Both the position numbers and the translations under genes were made by a program. This document shows positions 48,531 through 59,733 of a stretch of DNA of 64,000 nucleotides, piece by piece. The notes under the pieces are model-generated. The model did no database searches. It saw nothing but the letters and a program-made list of their open reading frames with translations, and was not told the origin of the DNA. The stretch comes from Anadara kagoshimensis (taxonomy: Eukaryota; Mollusca; Bivalvia; Arcoida; Arcidae): the NCBI GenBank assembly GCA_021292105.1, contig CM037861.1, positions 34,998,172 to 35,062,171 on the forward strand. The letters are read 5' to 3'. The first letter of the stretch is position 1, and every line of letters starts with the position of its first letter.

Positions 48531-49995
48531 AAGTTTGGAATGATATTCTGCAAATATGTCTCTCAGTATTGATATATTTAACTTCCCTTGTGTTAGTTTG
48601 GAATATATAAGTCTCAATACGTATTTATCTTGTCTTTTGTTAGTTTGGAATGATATACTGGTAATCTGTAGTCTCAATACGTATTTATCTTGTCTTTTGT
48701 TAGTTTGGAATGCTATACTGGTAATCTTTAGTCTCAATACGTATTTATCTTGTCTTTTGTTAGTTTGTGGATGAATACTGGTAATCTTTAGTCTCAATAC
48801 GTATTTATCTTGTCTTTTGTTAGTTTGGAATGATATACTGGTAATCTTTAGTCTCAATACGTATTTATCTTGTCTTTTGTTAGTTTGGAATGATATACTG
48901 GTAATCTTTAGTCTCAATACATATTTATCTTGTCTTTTGTTAGTTTGGAATGATATACTGGTAATCTTTAGTCTCAATACGTATTTATCTTGTCTTTTGT
49001 TAGTTTGGAATGATATACTGGTAATCTTTAGTCTCAATACGTATTTATCTTGTCTTTTGTTAGTTTGGAATGATATCCTGGTAATCTTTAGTCTCAATAC
49101 ATATTTATCTTGTCTTTTGTTAGTTTGGAATGATATACTGGTAATCTTTAGTCTCAATACGTATTTATCTAGTCTTTTGTTAGTTTGGAATGATATACTG
49201 GTAATCTTTAGTCTCAATACGTATTTATCTTGTCTTTTGTTAGTTTGGAATGATATACTGGTAATCTTTAGTCTCAATACGTTTTATCTTGTCTTTTGTT
49301 AGTTTGGAATGATATACTGGTAATCTTTAGTCTCAATACATATTTATCTTGTCTTTTGTTAGTTTGGAATGATATACTGGTAATCTTTAGTCTCAATACG
49401 TATTTATCTTGTCTTTTGTTAGTTTGGAATGATATACTGGTAATCTTAGTCTCAATACGTATTTATCTTGTCTTTTGTTAGTTTGGAATGATATACTGGT
49501 AATCTTTAGTCTCAATACGTATTTATCTTGTCTTTTGTTAGTTTGGAATGATATACTGGTAATCCTTAGTCTCAATACATATTTATCTTGTCTTTTGTTA
49601 GTTTGGAATGATATACTGGTAATCTTTAGTCTCAATACGTTTGTTAGTTTGGAATGATATACTGGTAATCTTTAGTCTCAATACGTATTTATCTTGTCTT
49701 TTGTTAGTTTGGAATGATATACTGGTAATCTTTAGTCTCAATACGTATTTATCTTGTCTTTTGTTAGTTTGGAATGATATACTGGTAATCTTTAGTCTCA
49801 ATACGTATTTATCTTGTCTTTTGTTAGTTTGGAATGATATACTGGTAATCTTTAGTCTCAATACGTATTTATCTTGTCTTTTGTTAGTTTGGAATGATAT
49901 ACTGGTAATCTTTAGTCTCAATACGTATTTATCTTGTCTTTTGTTAGTTTGGAATGATAAACTGGTAATCTGTAGTCTCAATTCAAATTTATCTT
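48531..49995. repeat. 60-bp minisatellite, about 24 very uniform copies
   Basis: The unit is TAGTTTGGAATGATATACTG, then GTAATCTTTAGTCTCAATAC, then GTATTTATCTTGTCTTTTGT, exactly 60 bp. Internal copies are nearly identical; a G/A change at CAATAC(G/A)TATTT recurs every 3-4 units. One unit near 49641 lacks about 14 bases, and single-base deletions occur near 49284 and 49447. The first two and last units are degenerate, as expected at array edges. Since 60 is divisible by 3, frames stay open on both strands. The plus strand reads a hydrophobic 20-residue repeat (LLLVWNDILVIFSLNTYLSC) and the minus strand a basic one (RLKITSISFQTNKRQDKYVL). I see no promoter, splice or termination context for either, so I treat the array as non-coding. 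Confidence 0.93.
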
Positions 49996-50271
49996 GCCTT
50001 GTGTATCTATTTTGTTTGCTTAGTTTTAGTCTACATTCGATAGAAAAATTCATTTCATTCCCATTGAGGTTAAGTGATTATAAATTATTTTAACAATTGC
50101 TTCAATTACAGGGAATATACTTGTATAGCCCAGTCGCTATTTGTATTTAAGGACTGGGCTACTATTAATGTGTTCGTAAAATTAAAGAACTCTATGATAT
50201 CTATGTGATTGCCCAAACCAAATTTATACTAACGTCTATTTACCAATGACGTGCAATTTATTATTCGAGTT

Positions 50272-50273
<2 letters not shown>

Positions 50274-50354
<81 letters not shown>
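50274..50354. repeat. (AT)n(GT)n compound microsatellite
   Basis: About 40 bases of alternating AT run directly into about 38 bases of GT. Ordinary simple repeat. Confidence 0.97.
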
Positions 50355-50355
<1 letters not shown>

Positions 50356-50837
50356 ATTTATCTTTTTGAATGTTAAAATATATTCTAATAATATCAGGAG
50401 TGTTTATTGTTCATCTCACCTTTTGGTAATCGATACTTGGTTGTTTTAATACAATTATTGCACTATTTTTGTTTCTGAAATTAAATGCTTTATTTAACTG
50501 TTTACACAGACTAAGTGGGCATAATGCTACAATTTGAGATCAATGATATGACGTCACCACTGATCATCTAATTGGTTAGGGAAGACTCAATTACAGCACA
50601 AGTAAAGAGCCTGATACAAAAGCTATTTAACGTCTTTTTAAGGTCAGATATTATCTGATAGTTGTGTTCCGCCTGTTTAGTAATTCATATATAGATTTCT
50701 AAATAAAAAAGAATCGACAGTATTCACACTACACAGGTACCAATCCTCTTCTGATCAATGATTACAGATGAATTTTGTAAAGTACATCACTGTTACTTCT
50801 TTATAATATAATTAAGTCTATTGGGGAAGACTGGGCT
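50355..50837. other. Spacer
   Basis: No gene or repeat of note; one GATATGACGTCACC near 50547. Confidence 0.35.
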
Positions 50838-50925
50838 CGGGGTCCAAGTGGTCTAAAGCGCGGGCTTACGGATTACAGAGCCTCTGTTAGTTCGCTTGCT
50901 AAATGTCGGCGATTTTAGCCTGGTG
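50838..50925 (+). mobile_element. Possible tRNA-like (Leu/Ser type) SINE head or tRNA relic
   Basis: GGTCCAAGTGGTCTAAAGCG resembles the D-arm and A box of tRNA-Leu (usual form GGCCGAGTGGTCTAAGGCG). It is followed by GCGGGCTTACGGATTACAGA at the anticodon position and TTAGTTCGCTTGCT where a B box would be. The B box is poor and the acceptor stem does not pair, so it is not a working tRNA gene. A diverged SINE head or tRNA pseudogene is the likeliest reading. Confidence 0.4.
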
Positions 50926-52801
50926 CTCCAGTCCTTCACTACCCCAAAACTCAACGCAATTCTTGATTAATATAAGCGAGTAGATCTTGACCAGGTGTAA
51001 AATAATATTATTCCATTTTTTAAAACTTTTTTGGTTATTTTTTATAGACGATAGACGATAAAAAATAGATTGGTATTAATTAGTAAACTTTTTTGTTATT
51101 TTGTTCAACTTTTGCAACAAAACTGTTTTGTCGCGGAGGACCTTAAATCTCAAAAAGTTACATGTTTGAAGTCCACATTCAGCTTCACTCGTCCGATTGC
51201 ACTACATGTTTCCCTCTATAACCAGTGTTAACGATATTCTTCTTTGTTTTGCTTGCTATTGCATTTACATATGTATTATAAACATAACTAGCCGACCAGA
51301 CAGACGTCTCCTATTAAACAGTGAAATGAAAAGTAAAAAGCTGTTACAAGGATTTGACAAATGTAGACCTATATGGCTCGACACTTGCCAGGTTTTGACT
51401 ATAAAACTTTAAAGTTCGTTTTGCAGTAAATTAAGTATAATCAGAAATGTTTATTCTTGGTTTTATGAAATTATATTACATGTAATTGATTCGAGTCTTT
51501 TATCTTTTTTCGAATTTGCCTCTGTATTAGGAAAAATGTTAGCCATACAGGGGAAACGCCAACCCGGCCTACGCATTGATTCATTAAACAAGTTTGCACG
51601 CGCAGAAGGGGTGAAAAAATGGCCAAAAACGGCATACACTCGAGGCGTGGAAATAATGAAATATTTGTCTTACCGACTGTTATTACTGAAACACATGGCA
51701 TTTTATTAAAATTTGTGAATAATTGTAATTGATTAAAGAATGTGATCTCTTTCAATCATTTGCTCATGCACCAAAGATGTTTTAATATGAATGGAAAGAA
51801 CTTTTTCCCGTGTTTATTTTGATGTATAATTTGACTGTTAAATTTTCTGGTACAAAAACCGTACAAGTTTTAAAGTCGAAAAAATCGATGAAAATGTCGG
51901 ATATGTGATCATGGGTCGGTCCCTTTTCCGGCTCATTTGACCCATAAATAATGCAACGGCAGCTTCCTCGTGGTACACCATGTGTAACGATAATACAGAG
52001 ACGCTGTGGATTTATTTGCTGAAATAAAGTAAGTTTTACCATTTAAATAGTCATTTTCTTCACACTTCAAGCCGATTTTGCCGGAATTTTGGGTCTACTT
52101 TCAGGCAGCCATCTTAGAAAAGTGCCGTCACCGCCTCAAGTTATTTTTTGCATTCCCGAACGACCCTTTTGTATTGTGTACATGGCAGTCATGGTTTTTA
52201 CACCATATAACATGCAGGATTGATTTGTGGTACCACTGAATATATGAACTTTGCATGGATACTAATACACTGGCCTGCATGTACTCAGGACACATTGGCC
52301 TGTAGGCTTTGTAGGCCTTCAAATTATTTGGCTGCTAAATAACAATCAACTGTCTTATTTTATTTTATTTTATATTAAATACATGAGGGATGGGTTTACT
52401 CAAATATTTGCCATTAACATTTGACCAGGAGTGTGGATTTCTACATGAAATATTCCTTAGATGAGGGACATCTTTCAACTTAAATTTAGCTCAATTCATA
52501 AATATGCATCACAAGATTGGCACTAGTCTTAATTATATATTTTTTTCAAATTCTAATGTAATAAAAACCCCGGCTTCCTTACTTTGGTACAAAGCATGAA
52601 TTCATGGTTTATTATACAGCCCCATTTAATTGTTTAATCAAATTTTAACAGAAACAAATCATTTGAAATCCTATACAAATTGAAAATTTGCATATAAACT
52701 GGACTCATACAGTGTGTATACATCTATGATCTCAGCTACCCTGTAAACATAGAATCACACATGTATTTCCATTATTGTTATTTTTATTGTTATTAGCTCT
52801 G
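50926..52801. other. Spacer, no gene supported
   Basis: On the minus strand near 52110, CTAAGATGGCTGCCTG resembles a YY1 initiator-type site. Around 51780-52040 a minus-strand frame of 86 codons has no recognised domain. GGTACAAAAACCGTACAAGT (51850) recurs with small changes at 55035. Nothing is strong enough for a gene call. Confidence 0.4.
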
Positions 52802-52925
52802 GCATGTGCTACTATTGAATTTTTATAAAATTGTCATGTGCTGATTAAAGTGATTTTGAATTTTTATTAAAATAATGCATTCAAAGTCAGTACATTTGAA
52901 TTATATTATTTTAGTAGCACATGAC
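52802..52925. mobile_element. Palindromic MITE, TCATGTGCTAC family, copy 2
   Basis: The left end GCATGTGCTACTATTGAATT pairs with the complement of GAATTATATTATTTTAGTAG followed by CACATGAC. The arms share the family's TGAATT and TTATTTTA blocks. Inside, TGTCATGTGCTGATTAAAG repeats the terminal motif, so this copy may contain a partial second copy. Confidence 0.75.
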
Positions 52926-53951
52926 AGCTCTATTTTTTTTGCTCTAAAACATTAGAGGAGACAGCATCTTTTTGCTAATGTTATAATTGAAATTGCTTAA
53001 TAATGAAATGACACTATAATTTATTTTAAACCATCAACAGATAGGTCTAAAATATTGCAAATTGTCCATTATAATCGTTATTCAACACCCACAACTGAGC
53101 CAAGTCATTAACGTCACCTGCAAGTAGGGTGCATGCTCAGTTGGCACATGCAAGTAAGGCACTTATTTAGTAACAAACACCTTATTCACTTCTGGTATGT
53201 TATATTTATTATTCCTTGCTGATTTTGTTTCATTCCATGGATTTAACAATTTTTACTGATAACTCATGACTTGTGCATTTTTTCATTTATAATTATGATA
53301 AAACCCATTTTTTAGACTGGTAAAATTAGTATTAATATTAAAACTATATAAAATAAACTAAATTGATGTGGAATTATATTAAGTTTTTCATGTAAACCTT
53401 ATTTACACTTTCATTTGTGTAACATTCAACCTCAAATTAACCCTCATAAGTTGAAAATGATCAGGAAAGAATAAAATTCATGATTGACCACTGAAATTAT
53501 ACATTAATCAACTAAAATACACCACATATATAATATATATATGAAATTTTGTGATATGAATCCACAGCTAAGCTCAAACCCAAGTTAATGAATATTGTTT
53601 TCACAAGCACTGCCTCAACATAATATAGTTTATGCTTTTTCCCTCATTAAAATGTCAAGTCCATGACTACTTCACATGTAAAATTAATTTTAAAATTTCA
53701 AAAAATGAGATTTATCTTTGGTTAGGTTTGATGCAGCATTCTAATTATTTAATGTATGCATTTCATTTTCAATTTATTAATACTTTATTGCACACCTGCA
53801 TATTCTGGTGTTGGTTTGAAATCAGTCAAATATTGTGGTAGACTGCTCATGTACATGTATATAACACATATGGCTTGTAATGGGTAAATCTGTTGCATAA
53901 TCATGCAGTTTTAAAATTCCTCAAATCCTACCCTCCCATCACACACATGTT
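52926..53951. other. Spacer
   Basis: AT-rich, with no gene. GTGCATGCTCAGTTGGCACA and GCAAGTAGGG/GCAAGTAAGG near 53120-53160 form a very short local duplication. Confidence 0.35.
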
Positions 53952-53981
53952 TCTCTCTCTCTCTCTCCCTCTCTCTCTCTA

Positions 53982-54066
<85 letters not shown>
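53952..54066. repeat. (CT)n(CA)n compound microsatellite
   Basis: About 45 bases of interrupted CT repeat lead into about 70 bases of perfect CA repeat. Ordinary simple repeat; the frames over it are artefacts. Confidence 0.97.
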
Positions 54067-54067
<1 letters not shown>

Positions 54068-54153
54068 TAATGCTGATTATTTGGACCAGCAAGACATATT
54101 GCTTTGAGTGGAGGTCAACATCAGAGATACTACCATTTCTATATTTTCCTACA

Positions 54154-54332
54154 CAGTTAAACCTGTCTATAAAGGCCACCCAAAGGAACCAGTAAAAGTG
54201 GCCTTAATGGACAGGTGACCTTTGTATACAGGTTCAAATAATATGAATAAAGAACAACTAGGATACAATTATACTGGCCTTTATAGGCAGGTGACCATTA
54301 TATAGATGTGGCCTTGAGGGCAGGTTGGACTG
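54154..54332. mobile_element. Small MITE with CAGTTAAACCTG-type ends, 179 bp
   Basis: The left end is CAGTTAAACCTGTCTATAAA followed by GGCCACC. The reverse complement of the right end is CAGTCCAACCTGCCCTCAAG followed by GCCAC, about 20 of 27 identical. Internal copies of GGCCTTTATAGGCAGGTGACC-like sequence run in both directions. There is no coding capacity. CAGTxxAACCTGTCTATAAxGGxCACC ends are widespread in invertebrate genomes; the superfamily is not certain and no clear duplication flanks it. Confidence 0.6.
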
Positions 54333-54868
54333 TATTTCCTATAAATTTTTACCCTTTTCTTATATTTTCCTATATTTTTGTTACTGGAATTCAGAATGGG
54401 GACATTTTCTTGCATTTAGTACATATATGAAACAACATTCACGTTTATGTATTTTTAAACCAGTAAGTATACATTGCAGTTGCCAATATTTTATGTTTGT
54501 TAGTAAAGGGGGGGCAGAAATGGCTGAAGGAGAGACCATGGATGTATATTTTTGTGCAAATTATTTAAAAATATTCCTATAATTTTAGTGGAAACTCTTA
54601 TAATTTTCTATAAAACCCCTATAATTTTCTATAAAACTCCTATAATTTTGATGCCACATTCTTATTTTTCCTATATTTTGGACCGCAAAATGGTAGGATC
54701 CCTGCAACATGTAACGATTAGAAGTCAGCGCAATATGTAAACATGCTGGGCAGCTGACAATGCATGTAGGCAAAAAATTCGATAATGCATGCAACAGTCA
54801 TGACTGTGTGATGAAGCGAAACACGATATTGACGTCGACGTAGGTCAGATGTATGTACAATGTATGAG

Positions 54869-55435
54869 TACATTGAAGGTCACGGCCATATTTGTTTTCA
54901 TTGACGACAAATGAAGGCTCTTGGTTTTTTGCTTTTTTCAGATATTGACACCGCATGCACCAGGTATAATACTTTATTAAAAAAATTACAATAATATTGT
55001 AATACTATGTCAAAATTTCAAAGAGAAAAGACCATGGTACAAAAAACGTACAAGTTTTAAAAATCGAGTCGAGTTTCATGCTGATTAGGCTACAGTGATT
55101 TTTAAGAGAAATCAGGTGCCGTCAGAAAATAGAGGTTTTTTTGTAAGTATGCGTGTCATCCAGAATTTTTTCATATATGCGTAACTTTAAGTTCATAACA
55201 AATCTGCTGATAATGCGTTTACACCCATAAATGCAAATTTTACCGTTAAAATACGATTCTGAATTTAGTGTACACTGAAGCTCGCGGCCATATTTGTTTT
55301 CATTGACGACGAATGAAGGATCTTGGTTTTTTGCTTTTTTTCAGATATCCACACCGTATGCACCAGGTATAATATTTTGCGAAAATAAATAACAATAGTA
55401 TTGTAATGTTTTGTCAAAATTTCAAAGATAAAAAG
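54869..55435 (+). repeat. Direct repeat of about 165 bp, two copies 400 bp apart
   Basis: Copy 1 (54869-55034) and copy 2 (55269-55435) share GGCCATATTTGTTTTCATTG, ACGAC(A/G)AATGAAGG, TCTTGGTTTTTTGC, then a T-rich tract and CAGATAT, ACACCG(C/T)ATGCACCAG and GTATAAT, then GTCAAAATTTCAAAGA. In both copies a 22-nt stretch is bounded on the left by a T-rich tract with CAG and on the right by CAG|GTATAA, which is what a tiny exon with both splice signals would look like. With no transcript evidence I annotate only the duplication. Confidence 0.8.
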
Positions 55436-55539
55436 CATATTGTATTTGCTTAAAAACCCCTACATGTCGTGCAATATTTGCTAAGTTCTTCAAATTATGT
55501 GATGTTTTTGAAAACCTAATTTTTCAAGTGAATAAAATT

Positions 55540-57098
55540 CACAGTATGTAAACTCCGGTGTACGTCTTCCGGAAGCTAGAATCGTCGTAGCGACCGTGTG
55601 ATGTTGATAGTCTCAATGACTGAAGTTTAGAGGTATGTAAACGCTCAAAATTAAATTGTCAAATCTTGGATACCATTTATAATTTTAGTTGCTGCTATCA
55701 TATCAAATGGACCATTATCATGTCTAGAAGATTTTCGTCTTCCAGCTCTTTGACGTTTTGTTCATATACATGTAGTACCTTGCCTTTGAAACGTATGAGG
55801 TGTCTCGTTCTTTGTCACACAAAAAGCAATACACTTTGTAGCCTACTGATGTTTCCGCATGTGATCGCTTCCCTAAACATTCAATTATTTCTTTTCTATG
55901 CATATACTTTCTTTTACATGATCTTTGGCATAATGAATGATTTTCAAAAAAAAGTGTTTGAATTCTGCATACTGGACCATAAACAATAAAATACATTGTA
56001 ATTCCTTGCGTCCATAACATCTTTAAATAAAAAACAAACATACTATTCCATGTCAAAATCACAATCCAGAAGCAAAGTAAAATCTTTTGAAACTGACATG
56101 AGGTTAAACACGTGAACTTCCACCAGGCCGGGTGCTCTGGAAGGGTAAGCACTTCCTGTTTAGCTAGTTATTTTAATCAAATTTCTAAAAAAAATCTGCT
56201 AGAAAACAAAGTCATGTGTAATAAATCAGTAATTCGTTCTTAGTTTGACCAATTTAAATCAATATTTAAAAACAAAGAAATATTTTATAAACTTTTGGAT
56301 GTATTTTTGAAATAAGCACATTTTAATATCGTCTTGCAAATACATTTGGCTGCTTCAATGTTGTGCAAGAGAATTGAAATGTCCAACATTGGTTTTCATA
56401 CATCCAAGACATGGTAATATCATGGCATGACCTTTAAATTTTTATAGCAAGCTGTGCATCATTTGTCAAAATTTGATACTCTGGCTCCCTGACTACAATC
56501 TATTCATAAATAAAATGTATCATGTGTATATTAAAATGAGATTAGCATAAAGTTGTGAAGGTGTTTTCTCAACCGATTATCTAAGAAAAATGTGAGAGAA
56601 AAAAAATAAATTGTACAAATTTCTGTACAGCTAGGCGTACATATTTTTCCACTGAAATCCCAGCTAGGCGTTCATGTCTTCATCAGCTAGGCGTACACTA
56701 TCTGGAATCACCAGCGTGAAATTAAATCAACTGTCGCGTTTTGGGATAAAGGGATACGTCACCTTTAATCTAAACACTTGGTTTAAATGCATTAAATGTG
56801 GTATTTATCATATCTTTATGCTCGGGAAATATTCTTTGAAAATATCATTGATAAGTTGAATGATTAACAATTATTTTCTTCAAACTGAAACAATAAATGT
56901 TACCGACTGTAAAACTAGCCCCGCTGTTATCCGCGATCAGTTGGAATGTAATTGTTGCAGTGAAAGTATACAAGAAAACTTACAAGCAGCCAATATATAT
57001 TCTGTCACAGGACGACAGTGGAACCATTACTGTTGGCTTTTTCTTCGCTTCGACGATCCCAGCTTCCGTAAGACGTACACCGGAGTTTACATACTGTG
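55540..57098. mobile_element. DNA transposon, 54-bp TIRs starting CACAGTATG, 5-bp TSD (Transib-like ends)
   Basis: The two ends are inverted repeats over about 54 bp with roughly four or five mismatches: CACAGTATGTAAACTCCGGT, then GTACGTCTT(C/A)CGGAAGCT, then ATCGTCG(T/A)AGCGA. The element is flanked by AAATT at 55535-55539 and 57099-57103, an exact 5-bp duplication. Transib and ProtoRAG elements combine CAC-type ends (the RAG heptamer is CACAGTG) with 5-bp duplications; that family knowledge is the basis for the label. No transposase is recognisable in the 1559 bp. A minus-strand frame at 55724-56152 has a CFLCDKE stretch but no known domain, and its upstream part overlaps dispersed repeat R1. 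CAGCTAGGCGTACA-like motifs recur three times at about 56627-56697. Confidence 0.8.
56047..56168 (-). repeat. Dispersed repeat family R1, minus copy inside the CACAGTATG element
   Basis: Minus sense: CTAGCTAAACAGGAAGTGCT, TACCCTTCCAGAGCACC, CCTGGTGGAAGTTCACGTG, GTCAGTTTCAAAAGATTTTA and CTTTGCTTCTGGATTGTGAT. It matches the plus copy at 59318-59430 over its whole length. I associate AAACAGGAGGTGCTTACCCT with a very common bivalve repeat, from memory. Confidence 0.8.
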
Positions 57099-57226
57099 AA
57101 ATTATCACATTTAAACTTTTAATGGTTTTAGGAATGTGCTAACTACTTCTGGTTGTCAGAAATGGGTGGAAATCGTTGGGGTGGTGGGAGACTTGTCACT
57201 TGTGCTTGTCACAATTATAATTCTAG

Positions 57227-58830
57227 TTATTCTTATTCTTCTTCTTTTTCTTCTTCTTCTTATTATTATTATTATTTGTTTCTTCTGAACACTTTTTGTC
57301 CACCATCTTTCTCTTACCTGCATCAATCAATCTCATTCAAATTTGCAGGACAGATCCCTGTATAATTATTGTTATCAGGTATTTAAATTCCAGGGGGGTC
57401 AGTGGGAAAGGGACAGGAGGGCGGGGTCTTTAAAACAATTATCATCAATTTTCTATTGATACTTTATTTTGTACTATAATACTGTATATATTCGAGATGT
57501 AGAAGTCAATATCACAAGATTTTCCCTGGGGTATCAGGGAGAGGTGGGGATGGATTTCATTTTTAAATGGTTTGGATCCCCACCCCTAAAGTATATATTT
57601 TCTGGTTCTGTATGAAAAGTTGAATAGAGTGATACTGCAGAAACCCCGATGGGGTCATTCCAGAGGTAGGGTAGGGATGGACTGAGCTGGTTACTAACTT
57701 TTAAAGGGTTGACATCCCCACCCTGAAACTAAATATTTTCTTGTTCCATTTGAAAAGTTGATTAGAATGATACTGTAGAAATACCATGTGTCATTCCAGA
57801 GGGAGGTTGGAGGCAGGTGGGGATGATACTAACTTTTGAATGGTTGAGATCCCCACACTTAAACTATATACTTTTTGTTCTATTTGAAAAGTTGAATACA
57901 ATGATACTAAAGAAAAACCCATATGGTCATATCAATATGAGAGTGGGAATAGGTAGATATGTGTATTAATTTTTATAACAACTAGTACACTAGTTAAAAG
58001 AAGACTTGTTGTTTTTCTTCCGTTTCCGGTTCTTCACTGTTATTTTTTTCTCCTGATCACTTCAAGTCACGTGTTGTCCACCATCATTCTCTTAGACGCA
58101 TCAATCAATCTCATTCAAATTTTCAGGGTGTATTCCTGTACCATAAATCTTTTGTTGTCAGGTATTTAGATTCCAGGGGGTCAGTTGGGGAGGAACAGGA
58201 GGGCGGGGTCTTAAAAACAATAATTATTAATTTTGCATTTTATACTTTATTTTGTACTGTAAAACGATATATATTCATGATCAGCATCTCAAGACGCACA
58301 AGGCCATATGACAAAAATTTCCCAGGGGTATCAGGGAGGCGTGGACGGAGCAATGTGCTTACTTTTAAACGGTAGAGATCCCCACCCCTAAACTATATAT
58401 TTTTGGTTCTATATGAAAAGGTGAATAAAATAATACTAAAGAAAAACCTATGGGGCCATTTCTGAGTGAGGGTTGGAATGGGCGGGGCTGGGTGCTAACT
58501 TTTAAAGAGTTGATATCCCCACCCTTTAATTATATATTTTCTGGATCTGTTTGAAAAGTTGAATAGAGTGATACTGCAGAAATACCGTTGACGCCATTTC
58601 AGAGGGAGCCGAGGGCAGGGACGGGCGAGGCTGAGTACTTGAGATCCCAGCCCCTAATAAAAGATTTTTCTGAGTTTAAGTGAAAAGTTGAATAAAGTAA
58701 TCAGTTTTAAAGAAATACTCATGGGGTTATTGAAAAGGTAGAGTGTTGATGGGTGGGGGCTATGTAGTAACTTAATCTCAACCTAGACTCTGTGTGAAAA
58801 GTTGAATAGAGTGATATAAAAAAGAACTAC
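57227..58830. repeat. Two-level repeat: about 130-bp units within a duplication of about 790 bp
   Basis: Two long copies share GTCCACCATC(T/A)TTCTCTTA, GCATCAATCAATCTCATTCA, GTCAGGTATTTA(A/G)ATTCCAG, GGACAGGAGGGCGGGGTCTT and TATACTTTATTTTGTACT. They start near 57290 and 58075. Each is followed by about three or four subunits of about 130 bp with GAGATCCCCACCCCTAAAC, TATATATTTTCTGGTTCTG, GAAAAGTTGAATAGAGTGAT and GTCATTCCAGAGG (57568, 57711, 57849; 58378, 58515, 58644, 58785). A (TTC)n(TTA)n microsatellite starts the block (57227-57277). GC-richer than its surroundings; not coding. Confidence 0.88.
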
Positions 58831-59317
58831 ATGGTCATTTCTAACAACTTTCATAATGTCAAAAGCCATTATCTGTAAAGTAGATTGCATATTCATTTCT
58901 CTAACCTCGAGGCAAGCTTATAGGATTAAAAATCAACCACAATCACACAGGTTAATCACAATTTTATCAGCATAATTGATCCAATTCCGTACATGTAATT
59001 GTTTTAAACTCCTAGGCTATTAACAATCACTCAAGGAATGTGCTCCACCCCTAACGGTTCACTGGCCATTAAACATCTTTGTATACTTGTACATGTAATT
59101 AACCAATCAATATACATACTAGTATTCTATTGTTGACGCCATATAATTTCTCATTGGGAACTTTAATTTGGCACTTCCAACGTTGCTCTGAAAATTAATT
59201 TGGCGGCAAGAGGGTTAAAGAAATTGCTTCGTATATTGTTAAAACTATCCTAAATACATTTGACGCCCATAGTTTCATTTTCATTTACTCAATTTTGATT
59301 ACACACGAGCCGGGCGT
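58831..59317. other. Spacer
   Basis: No gene or repeat seen. Confidence 0.35.
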
Positions 59318-59430
59318 AGCTAGCTAAACAGGAGGCGCTTAACCTTCAGGAGTCCCTGGTGAAAGTTAACCTAATTTGTCAGTTTCAAAGTTTTTACTTT
59401 GCTTCTGGATTGTGATTTGGACATGAATTA
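59318..59430 (+). repeat. Dispersed repeat family R1, plus copy
   Basis: TAGCTAGCTAAACAGGAGGC to TTGTGATTTGGACATGAA. It matches the reverse complement of 56047-56168 and more weakly 18811-18895. The GAGCCGGGCGTAGC just before it may be the true left end. Confidence 0.8.
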
Positions 59431-59733
59431 GTGTGTTTGTTTTTTATTTGTAATCAGCCAGTTAAAGCTATAACGAGGTTTTAATATTATAGGGTTATTA
59501 AACCGATACTGTGAAATATTGTCCCTCGTTGACTCGAATTTTCCACTTGCAAGCTCGTGCAAATCTTGTAAATGGATATAAGAACTAGTGCAATATGATA
59601 ACAACACAGCAATGACGTCCACAACAATCGTATGACGTCATAAAACTACAGCGTCATGTGACAAAGTGTGCAGTATGGAAAAAAATTGAATCGGGAAGCC
59701 TCCGACTGGAACTAAGCGTTCAAATATTATACA

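Noticed and set aside
48531-49995. 249- and 161-codon frames over the 60-bp repeat as a real membrane or basic repeat protein
   Set aside because: Both strands are open only because the unit is 60 bp and stop-free. Single-base deletions interrupt the frames and no gene context is visible. The observation is kept as a finding, not as a gene.
48531-49995. CRISPR-like array
   Set aside because: The repeats are contiguous with no unique spacers, and the window is clearly eukaryotic.
50246-50449. Frame with IYIYIY and VCVCVC stretches
   Set aside because: Translation of the (AT)n(GT)n microsatellite.
50838-50925. Functional tRNA-Leu gene
   Set aside because: The D-arm matches well but the B box and acceptor stem do not.
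51782-52042. 86-codon minus-strand frame (GSCRCIIYGSNEPEK) as a THAP-type exon
   Set aside because: The Cys spacing does not give the THAP C2CH pattern and no conserved AVPTIF-type motif follows.
53893-54195. Frames with SLSLS/THTHTH and VCVCVC stretches
   Set aside because: Translation of the (CT)n(CA)n microsatellite on both strands.
55724-56152. 142-codon minus-strand frame with a CFLCDKE stretch as a transposase or zinc-finger gene
   Set aside because: Its N-terminal part overlaps dispersed repeat R1, the Cys pair alone is too little, and no family is recognised.
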